A DNA stretch of 37,624 nt from Novosphingobium sp. MW5 (GCA_025938935.1 JAPCWB010000005.1:1-37624), one strand, 5' to 3'. Shown: positions 18,953-27,933, counted from the stretch's first letter. Notes: a model not told the origin generated them from the sequence alone. Numbers and translations are program-made.

Positions 18953-19606
18953 CTAAAGCACCCGTTGCAAAAACGCCTCGGTCCGCGCATGGGCGAGATC
19001 GGCAGCCTCCGGCACATAGGCCGGGCGGGCGTCGTTCGCAAAGGCGTGGCCCGCTTCGTACATATGAACTTCGAGTTCCGGCAGACGGGCCTTTGCCTGT
19101 TCGAGCATCTCCGGCGGAACGTGGTCGTCCGTGGTGCCGAAATGTCCGAGCACCGGTGCCTTCAAGGGCCTGTCGAGATATTGCGGCAGTCGGGTTCCGT
19201 AAAAGGCGACCGCCCCGCCGATCTCCAGTTTCTGGGCCGCGCGGATGGCAAGGCCGCCGCCCCAGCAGAAGCCGATCACCGCGACTTTGCCACCGTTCGC
19301 CTTCAGGTGGTCAACGGCCGCCTCGACGTCGGCCATGGTCTCGGAAAGATCGGAGGCAAGCATCATGTCCCGCCCCCGCAGAGCCTGGTCGAAGGGGATC
19401 ACGGCGCCGGGTTGCTTGCGGTCGAAAAGAGCCGGGATGGCAATCTCGTAGCCGAGTTGCGCATAGCGCCTCGCGACGCCTTTCAACTGGTCGGTAATCC
19501 CGAAAATTTCCTGCAAGATGACAATCCCGCCCCTTCGATTTCCCACGGCGGGTTCAATCCAGCACTCGAACTGATGGCCATCGGCCGCGGCAAGTTTCGT
19601 CATCAT
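18953..19606 (-). CDS. Dienelactone hydrolase family protein
   Basis: This intact protein of 217 residues has the alpha/beta-hydrolase fold of dienelactone hydrolases. The nucleophile elbow is GFCWGGG with cysteine as nucleophile, the acid is in FGTTDDHVP and the histidine in YEAGHAFAND. It sits between the TAXI binding protein and galB in a PDC-type cluster, so it may open a lactone related to PDC or to chloro- or carboxy-muconolactones. Between its end and galB there are 254 bases without a recognisable gene, with an AT-rich patch (about 18875-18900) that could hold a galB promoter. Its true substrate is unknown. Confidence 0.88.
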   Translation of the reverse strand: MMTKLAAADGHQFECWIEPAVGNRRGGIVILQEIFGITDQLKGVARRYAQLGYEIAIPALFDRKQPGAVIPFDQALRGRDMMLASDLSETMADVEAAVDHLKANGGKVAVIGFCWGGGLAIRAAQKLEIGGAVAFYGTRLPQYLDRPLKAPVLGHFGTTDDHVPPEMLEQAKARLPELEVHMYEAGHAFANDARPAYVPEAADLAHARTEAFLQRVL

Positions 19607-19642
19607 TTTCCAAGTTTCCCGATCGGACTGAAGTGTTTGAGA

Positions 19643-19662
19643 AAGGCCGCTTCAGCGGCCTT
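19643..19662 (-). promoter_or_regulatory. Intercistronic hairpin after TAXI binding-protein gene
   Basis: On the minus strand a perfect 8-bp stem (AAGGCCGC with GCGGCCTT) with a 4-base loop begins 9 bases after the TAXI stop and is followed by TCTC. It lies before the dienelactone hydrolase gene, as an mRNA-protecting hairpin or weak terminator. Confidence 0.5.
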
Positions 19663-19671
19663 CCGAAAGGT

Positions 19672-20646
19672 TTACTGGCCGAGCGGAATGCCGGCTTCCT
19701 GGTAATATCTGACTGCACCAGGGTGATACTCGACCGCGTTGCGCGGTGCCATCTTTTCCGTTTTTGCCCGGCCGAAGGCGCCGAACGATGCCTTCAGGGC
19801 ATCCCTGTTCTCGGCGACCGCCTTGGTGATCGTGTAGACAAGCTCCTCATCGACGGCGGAACTGGTCAGCATCATCCAGGGGATGTCCATGATGATCGCG
19901 TCGGAGTTCTGCAGGCCATTGACGTTTTCGTTTTGCGGCAGCGTGACGAGCTCTCCCGCCGGCAGGTATTCCTTGAAGGCCGCAAGGCCCTCTTCCGAAG
20001 CATCCTGCGAGATGTAGCACAGGCCGCCGCGCGACTGGAGTTTGACGGCCGCCTGCTGCCCGGCCCCCGCATTGAGGCTCACCAGGGCGATATCGACCAG
20101 TCCATCGCCGAGTGCATCAATGCCGGCAACGAAGCTGGCGACCGGCACCTTCTGGAAGTCGTCATAGGTGAGACCGCCATTGGCGAGGCCGCCGGCAATG
20201 TAGAACGGAATGATGGTCGACGATGTATATTCGGAAGCGATGCGCAGCTCGGAAGCTTTCGCCTTCACATCCGCGATTGTCTTCAGGCCGAGATCGCAAG
20301 GCGCCATAAGCCCGGTGGTCAGGGGAAACATCGTCCCGACGAGCCGCAGTTCCGGATGGGTCCTGTCGTAATTCCCTGTTCCCGCAGCAGCGTATTCCAC
20401 TTCCACGCCGTTCGAAAATCCGAAATCCACCTCGCCGTTGTTGATCAAGGGCAGATAGCCGACCAGAGGCTGGGTGCGGGCCGTTATGCCGACGTCGTTG
20501 GCTACCTTTGCCACGGCTTGACCCGAGTTATATGCGAGCGAGCCTTGAGCGCCCGTCGCGATCGTCACCACCTGCGCATGTGCCGCCGCTCCTCCTGCGA
20601 GCAGGCAGAACAGGCTCACGGTCATTCGCTTGGTCAGGTTCTTCAT
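19672..20646 (-). CDS. TAXI-family TRAP transporter substrate-binding protein
   Basis: This intact binding protein has 324 residues. The ATG at 20646 follows a gggagga site and opens a signal peptide cleaved after about residue 24 (MKNLTKRMTV...AAAHA). The mature protein begins QVVTIATGAQGSLAYNSGQA, the TAXI ligand-loop pattern, and ends with VEYHPGAVRYYQEAGI, the TAXI HPGA motif. It follows its fused permease gene and lies inside the PDC catabolic cluster. I infer that it captures PDC or a related tricarboxylate-like compound, because every enzyme beside it acts on such acids. Confidence 0.92.
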   Translation of the reverse strand: MKNLTKRMTVSLFCLLAGGAAAHAQVVTIATGAQGSLAYNSGQAVAKVANDVGITARTQPLVGYLPLINNGEVDFGFSNGVEVEYAAAGTGNYDRTHPELRLVGTMFPLTTGLMAPCDLGLKTIADVKAKASELRIASEYTSSTIIPFYIAGGLANGGLTYDDFQKVPVASFVAGIDALGDGLVDIALVSLNAGAGQQAAVKLQSRGGLCYISQDASEEGLAAFKEYLPAGELVTLPQNENVNGLQNSDAIIMDIPWMMLTSSAVDEELVYTITKAVAENRDALKASFGAFGRAKTEKMAPRNAVEYHPGAVRYYQEAGIPLGQ

Positions 20647-20689
20647 TTCTATTCCTCCCTTTGATCGGTTCGCGGTTAATCCACGACGT

Positions 20690-22610
20690 TCACGATGCTT
20701 CCCCGTTGCTGACGGGCTTTCGCACCTGCACCTTGATTGCGATTGCCAGCAAGATCGCCGCGATGGCAGCCATGATATGCACCTCGTCCATCGCCGGCAG
20801 GAAGCCGAGCGGCAGTGCGAGAAGTCCGGCCAGAACCAGGGCAATGCGCATGGCGATGCCGAGATCCCGGCTCCAGAACCCGACGATGCCTGCGGTCACT
20901 GCCGTTATGCCGACGGCAGTCAACACAGTGGTCAGGGCGATTTCCACCGGGGTACCGTCGAGAAGTAGCGCCGGTGAGGCGACGAAGACGAATGGCGGAT
21001 GAATGCCGCCCAGCCGACCCGCATCGCCGCGAGGCCGGTTGCGAGCGGATCGGCCTTTGTGATCGTTGCCGCCGCAAAGGCAGCGAGGGCCACCGGCGGC
21101 GTGATCATCGACATCATGCCGAAATAGAGAATGAAGAGATGCGCCGCGATCGGCTGAATCCCCGCCTCGACCAGCGACGGTGCGACGAGGGCAGCAAGCA
21201 GCACATAGACGCCGGAGGTCGGCATGCCCATGCCGAGGATCACGCAGATCACGGCAGAAATCAGCAGGAGCAGAACCACGTTCGAACCGACAGTGTCGAC
21301 GAGCACCAGCGTGAGGGCAAAGCCCAAACCGGTCACGTTCAGGATGCCAATGACGAAGCCGGCGGCGGCAACGACCAGGATGAGATCCACCATGCCAATT
21401 CCGGTATCGATGAACACCCGGCCGAAGGTTTTCAGGGTCAGGCGCTGGCCGCGATATCCACGCAGGAAACCAACGAGTACGATCGCGATCGAGGCGAGAA
21501 GCGCGGAATCTTCAGGATCCAGCCGCCACCAGAAGAGAGCCCCCAGCAGCACCGCAAAGGGAAGGCCGAAATGCCATCCTTCCGCCAGCACCTGCCGGGT
21601 CGTCATGCCCACCTCATCTGCCGCCTGGATACGGTCGCGGCCGGCGATCAGGTCGACCTGCACGAAGACGCCCAGATAGTAGAGCATTGCCGGAAGCAGC
21701 GCCGCGGCGGCGACGATCATGTAGGAAATGTCGAGAAACTCGGCCATCAGGAAGGCGGCCGCCCCCATGATGGGCGGGGTCAGCTGACCACCTGTCGAGG
21801 CGACGGCTTCAATCGCGCCCGCATCCTTCTTGGTATAACCGCCGCGCTCCATGAGCGGAATGGTGACCACACCCGTCGTGACCACGTTCGACACGGCACT
21901 GCCCGAAATCGAACCGAACAGAGCGGAACCGACAACCGATATCTTTGCGCTGCCGCCACGGGTGTTTCCGGTCGCAGCCATGGCAAGATCGGTGAAAAAG
22001 CTGCCACCGCCGGCCGCGAACAACAGGCGGCCGAAGAAGACGAACAGGAGAACGATGATCGTGCCGACCGCCAGCGGCATTGAAAACACCGCGCTCGGAT
22101 CGAAGCCGACATACTGGACGAGCCGGACCGGGCTAAGTTCCTTGCCGATCAATCGCCCTGGAACCTTGTCTGCAAAGAGCGCATACACCAGGAACACCGC
22201 GACGATAGAAAAGAGCATCCAGCCTGCCCTTGCGCCGGATGCCTTCCATCACCGCGATCGTCACAACTGTTCCGATCACCGTGATCTGCCACGGCCGGTA
22301 CGACTGCTCCTTCAAAAGCCAGCTGAAGTCGAGCGCGGCATACATCAGGACAAGAAACGCCGTGACCGCAATGGCCATATCGGTCCAGCCGACCTTCGAC
22401 GTTTCCTCGCCCTTTCCGTTGAAGCGCAGATAGGCGATGGTCAGGGCCAGTCCGAGCTGAAAGGCCATATATTGCTGCGTCAGGATCGCAACGCCCAGAG
22501 CGGGTGGGCGCCTCTATGTTCCACAGGATGCAGGCAACGCACATCGTCGTCGCGAGGACGGCAATGACCCAGTCGACCGGACGTGTGCTTCTCGTTCCGT
22601 CGCCGTTCAT
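20690..22610 (-). CDS. TRAP transporter fused permease (frameshifted)
   Basis: This is the membrane part of the second TAXI-TRAP system, about 635 residues when repaired. The start at 22610 (MNGDGTRSTRPVDWVIAVL) overlaps the probable end of ligI. Segments across frames are MAFQLGLALTIAYLRFNGKG, then the hallmark SALFGSISGSAVSNVVTTGV with IEAVASTGGQLTPPIMGAAA, then MGMPTSGVYVLLAALVAPSL and ILYFGMMSMITPPVALAAF. The last segment is WSRDLGIAMRIALVLAG. Shifts lie near 22500, 22215 and 20990. Fusion of small and large subunits is typical for TAXI partners. Confidence 0.88.
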
Positions 22611-23496
22611 GACCGGCCTCGATCTCTTCCGGCCAGTAGAGCCGCATCGGATTGTCCACCAGAAGGGCTCGCCGCAGCGCCGGTGTCGGAGCGATTTTCG
22701 GGATGACGTCGACCAGCACGCCATCATCCGGCATGTGGGACTTCATGTTCGGATGGGGCCAGTCGGTCCCCCAAAGAACGCGATCCGGGAACGCTTCGAC
22801 CAGCGTGCGCGCGAAAGGCACGACATCGTCATAGGGCGGTTCGGCAGCCGTAAGGCGTTCCGGGCAGGAAACCTTGACCCAGATATTCTCGTGATCGGCC
22901 ATCAGCGTCCGGAAAGCGGCGAAGGAAGCTGACTGCGCTCCCGCCGGGACGTCCGGCCGTCCCATGTGATCGACGACGACGATCCCCGGCAACGAAACGA
23001 GGAACGGCGTCAGATCCTCAAGATCCTGCGCTTCGAAATAGACGACGATGTGCCAGCCGAGGCGCACGACCCGCTCGGCGATTTCGCGGTACACCTCCTT
23101 CGGTGTCGTATCGACGAGGCGTTTGACGAAGTTGAACCGCACACCCCTGACGCCGGCCCGGTCCAGTTCCTGCAGCTCAGCATCGGTGATGTCCTTGCGG
23201 AGGACGGCGACACCGCGGGCGGTGCCTTCGGACGCGGTGAGCGCATCGACAAGAGCCCGGTTGTCGCTGCCGTGGCAGGTTGCCTGAACGATCACGCTGC
23301 GGCTGAAGCCGAGATGATTGCGCAGCGCGAAGAGTTTTTCCTTCGGCGCATCGACCGGCGTGTATTTGCGTTCCGGTGCGAAGGGAAAGAGCGCTTCCGG
23401 CCCGAAGACGTGGCAATGGGCATCTACCGCGCCCGGCGGCGGGGTGAAATCCGGTTTCTTCGGGTTCGCATGAAACGGGAGATAGTCTGGCGTCAT
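22480..23496 (-). CDS. ligI: 2-pyrone-4,6-dicarboxylate lactonase (LigI-like amidohydrolase)
   Basis: This amidohydrolase opens the lactone of PDC to 4-oxalomesaconate. Active-site residues expected for LigI are visible: VDAHCHVFGP (His27, His29), VVVDHMGRPD (His177) and the catalytic aspartate in LWGTDWPHPN (Asp245). GVRGVRFNFVKRLVDT matches the arginine-rich substrate loop. It starts at 23496, overlapping the galD stop (ATGA). The open frame runs to 22480, but the family core ends near residue 291 (LYWPEEI). A stop at 22607-22609 in another frame overlaps the permease ATG, so the last 40 codons as written are probably an artefact of one base shift. Confidence 0.87.
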   Translation of the reverse strand: MTPDYLPFHANPKKPDFTPPPGAVDAHCHVFGPEALFPFAPERKYTPVDAPKEKLFALRNHLGFSRSVIVQATCHGSDNRALVDALTASEGTARGVAVLRKDITDAELQELDRAGVRGVRFNFVKRLVDTTPKEVYREIAERVVRLGWHIVVYFEAQDLEDLTPFLVSLPGIVVVDHMGRPDVPAGAQSASFAAFRTLMADHENIWVKVSCPERLTAAEPPYDDVVPFARTLVEAFPDRVLWGTDWPHPNMKSHMPDDGVLVDVIPKIAPTPALRRALLVDNPMRLYWPEEIEAGHERRRNEKHTSGRLGHCRPRDDDVRCLHPVEHRGAHPLWALRS

Positions 23497-24572
23497 CTGA
23501 CGGCCTCACCTTCAAGCTTGGGGAATACCCGGCCGTCAAACAGCTTGCGCGCCGTGCGCAGGACTGCCGCGCGTTCGACCGTTCCGTCCGCAGAAATATG
23601 ACCGACGACGGTTATTTCACCAGTCGGGTGTTCGATCGACATGGACTTCTCCGGTCCGTCCGGGACAACGGCGATTTCCGCGCCGACGGTGCCATTCGTC
23701 AGGCAAGCGGTGGCGACGCTGACGGCTCCGAGTACGCCGATGGACTTGTGGCAGCGGTGCGGAATGAACGACCGGGTGGAGATGGCTCCGCCGTGCGCCG
23801 GCGCGCTGACCATGGTCATCTTGGGAACGGATTTTTCGGCGACATCGCCAAGGTTCATCATCGGTCCGGCCTTGAGGCGAATGGATTCCAGACGGCTCCG
23901 GAGCGCCTCGTCCGCTTCAAGTTGCTCAGGCGTCTCGTTTCCTGCCAGCCCTAGATCCGACGCGCGCAGGATGACACAGGGCATGCCGTTGTCTATGAGA
24001 GTTGCTTCCGTTCCATCGATGACATCGACCAGATTGCCTGTCGGCAGAAGCGCCCCGCAGGAAGAGCCGGCTGTGTCGCGAAACTCGATTGGAATCGGGG
24101 CCGCCGATCCGGGCACGCCATCGATCCTGGCGTCGCCGCCATAGAGGACCTTGCCCGCCGGGGTCTTCACACGGGCCACTGCCACCTGGCTGGTGTTTTC
24201 CATGAAGATCGTGACGGGTGTTTCGTCGGCACGTGCGTCAACCAGCCCCCGTTCGATGGCAAAACCTGCGACACCCGCCAGTATGTTCCCGCAGTTCTGG
24301 GGATCCGTCACGATCGGCTGGTCGACGAACACCTGTAGAAACAGGAAGTCGACATCCACACCGGGCCGCTGGCTGGGCTTTACCACCGCGACCTTGGAGG
24401 TGAGCGGGTCGGCCCCACCCATTCCGTCGATCTGCCGCGGATCCGGTGACCCCAGCACCCCGAGCAGCACTTCGTTGCGCGCCGCCGGGTCCGCAGGAAG
24501 GTCGGCGGCGAGAAAATAGCCGCCCTTGGACGTCCCGCCACGCATCCACATGCACGGGATCCCGTCAGACAT
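23493..24572 (-). CDS. galD: 4-oxalomesaconate tautomerase (PrpF-like, GalD)
   Basis: This intact protein has 359 residues, close to the 361 of GalD from Pseudomonas putida. It converts the keto to the enol form (or shifts the double bond) of 4-oxalomesaconate before hydration. The PrpF-like signature starts IPCMWMRGGTSKGGYFLAAD, followed by SPDPRQIDGMGGADPLTSKV, DPQNCGNILAGVAGFAIERG and GSSCGALLPTGN. The second half has PRCHK-type loop IPHRCHKSIGVLGAVSVATA and IEHPTGEITV. It overlaps galC by 8 bases and ligI by 3, so the three form one translational unit. Methylitaconate or PrpF isomerase is the alternative, but the neighbours favour GalD. Confidence 0.88.
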   Translation of the reverse strand: MSDGIPCMWMRGGTSKGGYFLAADLPADPAARNEVLLGVLGSPDPRQIDGMGGADPLTSKVAVVKPSQRPGVDVDFLFLQVFVDQPIVTDPQNCGNILAGVAGFAIERGLVDARADETPVTIFMENTSQVAVARVKTPAGKVLYGGDARIDGVPGSAAPIPIEFRDTAGSSCGALLPTGNLVDVIDGTEATLIDNGMPCVILRASDLGLAGNETPEQLEADEALRSRLESIRLKAGPMMNLGDVAEKSVPKMTMVSAPAHGGAISTRSFIPHRCHKSIGVLGAVSVATACLTNGTVGAEIAVVPDGPEKSMSIEHPTGEITVVGHISADGTVERAAVLRTARKLFDGRVFPKLEGEAVR

Positions 24573-25237
24573 ATTTCAATCCCTTCTCCGCAAGACGCTC
24601 GCGCATGCCATAGATGTCGAGACCAAGTTCGCCGGCTGCGAGCCGTTGACGTTTGGCATCCTCGGCCGCCAGACGAGCCTGCGCCTTTTCAAGAACAGTT
24701 CCCGCGGCCTTGCGCGGCACGACGCAGACCCCGTCATCATCCGCCACGATGACGTCACCGGGAGAGATGGCGGCCCCGGCGCAAACGATCGGAACGTTCA
24801 CCGAGCCGAGGGTTTCCTTGACCGTTCCTTGCGCGGATATTGCCGTCGACCAGACGGCAAAGCCCATGGCGGTCAGGTCCTTGACATCACGCACACCCGC
24901 ATCGATCACCAGCGCCTTGCAGCCGCGCGCCATGGCCGAAGTTGCCAGAAGATCACCGAAATACCCCATGTCGCATGGAGCAGTCGGTGCAAGAACCAGA
25001 ATGTCCCCGGCCTGAAGCTGCTCGATGGCAACATGAACCATCCAGTTGTCGCCCGGAGGTGCCGAAATGGTCACCGCAGAGCCGGCGATCTGTGCCCCCG
25101 CCCAGATCGGCCGCATCTTCGAGGACATGAGGCCGGTCCGCCCCTTGCGCCTCATGAACCGTTGCAACGCCGGCTGCTGCCAGCCCTGCGATGACCGCCG
25201 GGTCGGCGCGTTCAATCGTCTGAACCACCACGCTCAC
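24565..25237 (-). CDS. galC: 4-carboxy-4-hydroxy-2-oxoadipate aldolase (RraA-fold, one frameshift)
   Basis: This aldolase cleaves the last intermediate into pyruvate and oxaloacetate; it is also called LigK or HMG/CHA aldolase. The start at 25237 gives MSVVVQTIERADPAVIAGLA and GVATVHEAQG. A shift near 25150 joins it to RTGLMSSKMRPIWAG. The active-site region is GYFGDLLATSAMARGCKALV followed by IDAGVRDVKDL, where the R-D pair (Arg116, Asp117 in repaired numbering) and the upstream Asp95 match the metal and substrate residues of the family. About 224 residues. It is the first gene of the minus-strand operon, next to the divergent LysR gene. Confidence 0.87.
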
Positions 25238-25320
25238 TCAATCCACTCCCGATACGAATTGTTGTTTGAAGGAGAGTCCGCGAAGTCCCGTCGAAAAACC
25301 ATTTGAAAGCAAAGCGCGGT

Positions 25321-25339
25321 TTATAAGAAAATGCTATAA
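25321..25339. promoter_or_regulatory. Candidate LysR operator in galC-LysR gap
   Basis: TTATA-N9-TATAA is a 19-base dyad containing a T-N11-A core, the general LysR-box form. It ends two bases before the LysR GTG start and lies 83 bases upstream of galC. This fits autorepression and activation of the catabolic operon. Confidence 0.55.
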
Positions 25340-25341
25340 GC

Positions 25342-26559
25342 GTGCAAATCAGACCGGTGGCATCTTTGAAAAACCAGCGTGAGTTCATAAACCTCCGGCA
25401 CCTGCGGGTGTTCTGCGAGGTCGCGAGAAAAGGCGGAATTTCAGCGGCGGCAGAGACGGTTCGCCTGTCGCAGCCGGCCGTGACCCAGGCCATTGCCAAG
25501 CTGGAGACCACTCTGGATATGCCATTGTTTGTTCGAAGCAGCACCGGCATGTTTCTGACGGATGGCGGGACGATTTTCGAGCGCCGCGCGAACCGTGCGC
25601 TCGATCTCATCCGGACCGGCTGCAGCCTGGCCCTCAGTAAAAACGGCAGGACGAAAAATGCCCGGCTGCATCCGTTCGATCATCTGATAACCAGCACGCA
25701 GCTGCGTGCCCTGCTCGCGGTCGGGGAGTTCGGCAACTACTCGCTTGCCGCCCGAAGGATCGGTATTTCCCAACCCTCCCTCCACCGCGTCGCCAGAGAG
25801 CTTGAGAAGACTTCCGGGCTCGACTTTTACGTGAAGACCGCCCAGGGGATCGAGTTGACGGAGCCGGCGCAGTTCCTCGCCCAGTATACCCGCCTCGCTC
25901 TTTCTGAACTCCGTCAGGGCTTTGAGGAACTGGACGCATCGAAGGGGATCGACTCCGCCCGCATCGTGGTCGGCACGCTGCCGCTCGCGCGCGGTTTCAT
26001 CCTTCCCAAGGCGATCAGCGACCTCACCCGGGTCCGGCCCGGCGTCAGCATCAGCGTGGTCGACGGACCCTACAACGATCTGCTTCATGGTCTTCGGCAT
26101 GGGGAAATCGACTTCATCATCGGCGCTCTGCGCGATCCCGTTCCCATTGAAGATGTGGAACAACAGGAGCTTTTCCGCGACCGGCTCGGGATTTATGCAA
26201 GATCGGGACATCCGCTGACGCAAAAGGCGTCCGTCACCTTGGCCGATCTTGCCCGGTATCCATGGATCATTTCGCGCGAAGGCGCATGGAACTCGAAGCC
26301 ATTTCGATCAGATTTTTCAACGCGCGGACACTGCCTCTTCCCGGGCAACTGGTGGGAATCGAGTTCGCTTGTCCTGCTGCGCGGAGATCCTCCGCCAGAG
26401 CGACCGGCTGACGATGATCTCAAGCCATCAGGTGCGCGAAGAGGAAGCCCTCGGCCGGAGTCCGCCGGATACCGATGGAGCCTCGCCAATACGGAAAGGC
26501 CGATCGGTATCACCACAAGGACGGACCGGAAACCGACGCAATCGCGGAAGGCCTCCTGA
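25342..26559 (+). CDS. LysR-family regulator with two N-terminal HTH domains (frameshifted 3' end)
   Basis: This regulator is divergent from the PDC-type operon and is its probable activator. It has two LysR DNA-binding domains in series: residues 17-75 (LRHLRVFCEVARKGGISAAA, SQPAVTQAIAKLE) and 117-175 (TSTQLRALLAVGEFGNYSLA, ISQPSLHRVARELEK), then an effector domain from about 206 (ARIVVGTLPLARGF, VSISVVDGPYNDLLHGLRHG). From about 26290 the frame changes several times; EILRQSDRLTMISSHQV and DAIAEGLLIQLLHEAEQQ belong to the true C-terminus in other frames, which ends near 26600. The GTG at 25342 is taken as start; a TTG at 25363 is possible. Confidence 0.83.
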   Translation: MQIRPVASLKNQREFINLRHLRVFCEVARKGGISAAAETVRLSQPAVTQAIAKLETTLDMPLFVRSSTGMFLTDGGTIFERRANRALDLIRTGCSLALSKNGRTKNARLHPFDHLITSTQLRALLAVGEFGNYSLAARRIGISQPSLHRVARELEKTSGLDFYVKTAQGIELTEPAQFLAQYTRLALSELRQGFEELDASKGIDSARIVVGTLPLARGFILPKAISDLTRVRPGVSISVVDGPYNDLLHGLRHGEIDFIIGALRDPVPIEDVEQQELFRDRLGIYARSGHPLTQKASVTLADLARYPWIISREGAWNSKPFRSDFSTRGHCLFPGNWWESSSLVLLRGDPPPERPADDDLKPSGARRGSPRPESAGYRWSLANTERPIGITTRTDRKPTQSRKAS

Positions 26560-26599
26560 TCCAGCTGCTGCATGAAGCCGAGCAACAGCGCCTGGGGTG

Positions 26600-27095
26600 C
26601 GGGCGGTTTGCTTCAATGGTCTCATTCAGAGCCACGCAGTTCTCAATACATCGACCTTCACGCGCTTCAACCGGATGGGGCGGCACGTGAGCACTCGATT
26701 TGTCCTTCTCTTCGAAGACCAGCAGACAACAAATAATAGATCAGCCAATGTCCGATTTCCAAAGGCTGGAACTCAGGCCGTGCAATACTGCCCTCATGAA
26801 ACAACATCGAAATATCACGATTCTATTGATGCAGAATTTTTTAGGAATCGTGCGGGAAAACACATTGTCGCGCGTCCTCCGTCCCTCTCCGGTCAGAGGG
26901 TATGACTACGAGGATTTTGGGTGCGCTGAAAGTCTCGAACTGTGCGGGCGAACTCCACAAGGTGGCCCTGTCGCGCATTTTGTACAAATTCAATGACACT
27001 GCGACGCCGATCGGCGTCAGGGACCCCGCGCCGGTTCACACTCCGGCGCAGATCGCCGTCAGTCGTGGGATGTTCTCAAATCGTGATGCGGCGCT
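26600..27095. other. Intergenic stretch without recognisable gene
   Basis: Short open frames on the plus strand do not resemble any family I know. The stretch from about 26700 to 26870 is AT-richer. It ends with two inverted repeats just after the LuxR-type gene: a perfect 16-base palindrome at 27003-27018 and a 7-bp stem with an 8-base loop at 27028-27049. Confidence 0.4.
27003..27049. terminator. Paired inverted repeats between convergent genes
   Basis: GACGCCGATCGGCGTC at 27003-27018 is a perfect palindrome. Stem GCGCCGG with CCGGCGC (27028-27034 and 27043-27049) follows. They lie 47-93 bases beyond the LuxR stop (minus strand) and after the LysR 3' end (plus strand), so a bidirectional terminator is possible, though there is no T-run. 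Confidence 0.35.
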
Positions 27096-27789
27096 CTACG
27101 GCATCTTCGATGCATAATAATAGGCAATGGCCTGCGCTCGGGTCCTGACGGACAGCTTGTCGTAGATGTTCGACGGAGTGGAACTTGACGGTGTTGGTCA
27201 GAAATGTCCAGCTGCTTCGACAGAATCGCGGTTCGAAGGCAGGCCCTTGGGAGAGCGCCTCCAAGATCGCCCGCTCCTTCTGCGAGAGGCTATGGATCGG
27301 GTCCTGCTGCATCGTGCGCACATCGATGAACGGAAACACCATCTTGCGCTGACGCCACTTCGGCGCAGGTTTGCAGCAGCGGAGCCCTCGACCGGGCCGG
27401 AGCGGGGCACAAAGCCGGCCGCGCCCGCCTGCATCGCCAGCCGCGGCAGCTCGGCGGCGGTGTCGCCATAGACAATCGGCTTCGGGGCGGACACGTGCTC
27501 GCGCAGCGCGTCGGCAATCAGCTTGGCGGCCCCCAGGACCGGCGGGTTCCAGTCCGGGACGCCGACATCCACCGGCACCCGCATGACGGTGCCGAGAAAG
27601 CCTTCGGCGGTGGCGCGAGGTCGCCCACGCCCTTGGTGGCGAAAAGCGTGCTGTCCCGCCCGGCGAGGTCTCCGGCCTTGCCAGACAGGACCAGCGGATT
27701 GCTGCTCTGCCGGCATGATTCCCGATCTGTCCCAGCTTATCGGTGCCGGCCACGCACTCGTCGTCTGCATTGATCAAAAAACCACCCAT
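27096..27789 (-). CDS. LuxR/NarL-type response regulator (heavily frameshifted)
   Basis: This is a DNA-binding regulator read in pieces from several frames. The C-terminal HTH is clear: IHSLSQKERAILEALSQG, then LDIS/TNTVKFH and YDKLSVRTRAQAIAYYYASK before a TAG at 27096-27098. Upstream, IVYGDTAAELPRLAMQAGAA followed by GFVPRS is the end of a receiver domain, where A-G-A-x-G-F-V is typical. The first part of the receiver and the phosphorylated aspartate are not resolved, so the start is uncertain. It is divergent from the serine-cycle genes by about 200 bases and probably regulates them. The neighbouring sensor kinase is not in the window. Confidence 0.65.
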
Positions 27790-27933
27790 TCGGGTCGAGG
27801 TTCGTTTCGGCGTCTCGGCCGGAACTTGGAGAAAGGAATAGGTGAAATCCCTGCCCAGTTAGATACCCAAAAGCAGTACGTAAGATTACGACCCGCATCT
27901 CCTGGCCAGTCCGGGGTTTTCTGGTGCTCGAGA

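Noticed and set aside
18677..20664. Plus-strand open frames over the dienelactone hydrolase and TAXI genes
   Set aside because: Antisense to intact, motif-bearing genes.
20815..22083. Plus-strand open frame of 422 codons over the TRAP permease
   Set aside because: Antisense shadow, with composition dominated by R, H, D and Q.
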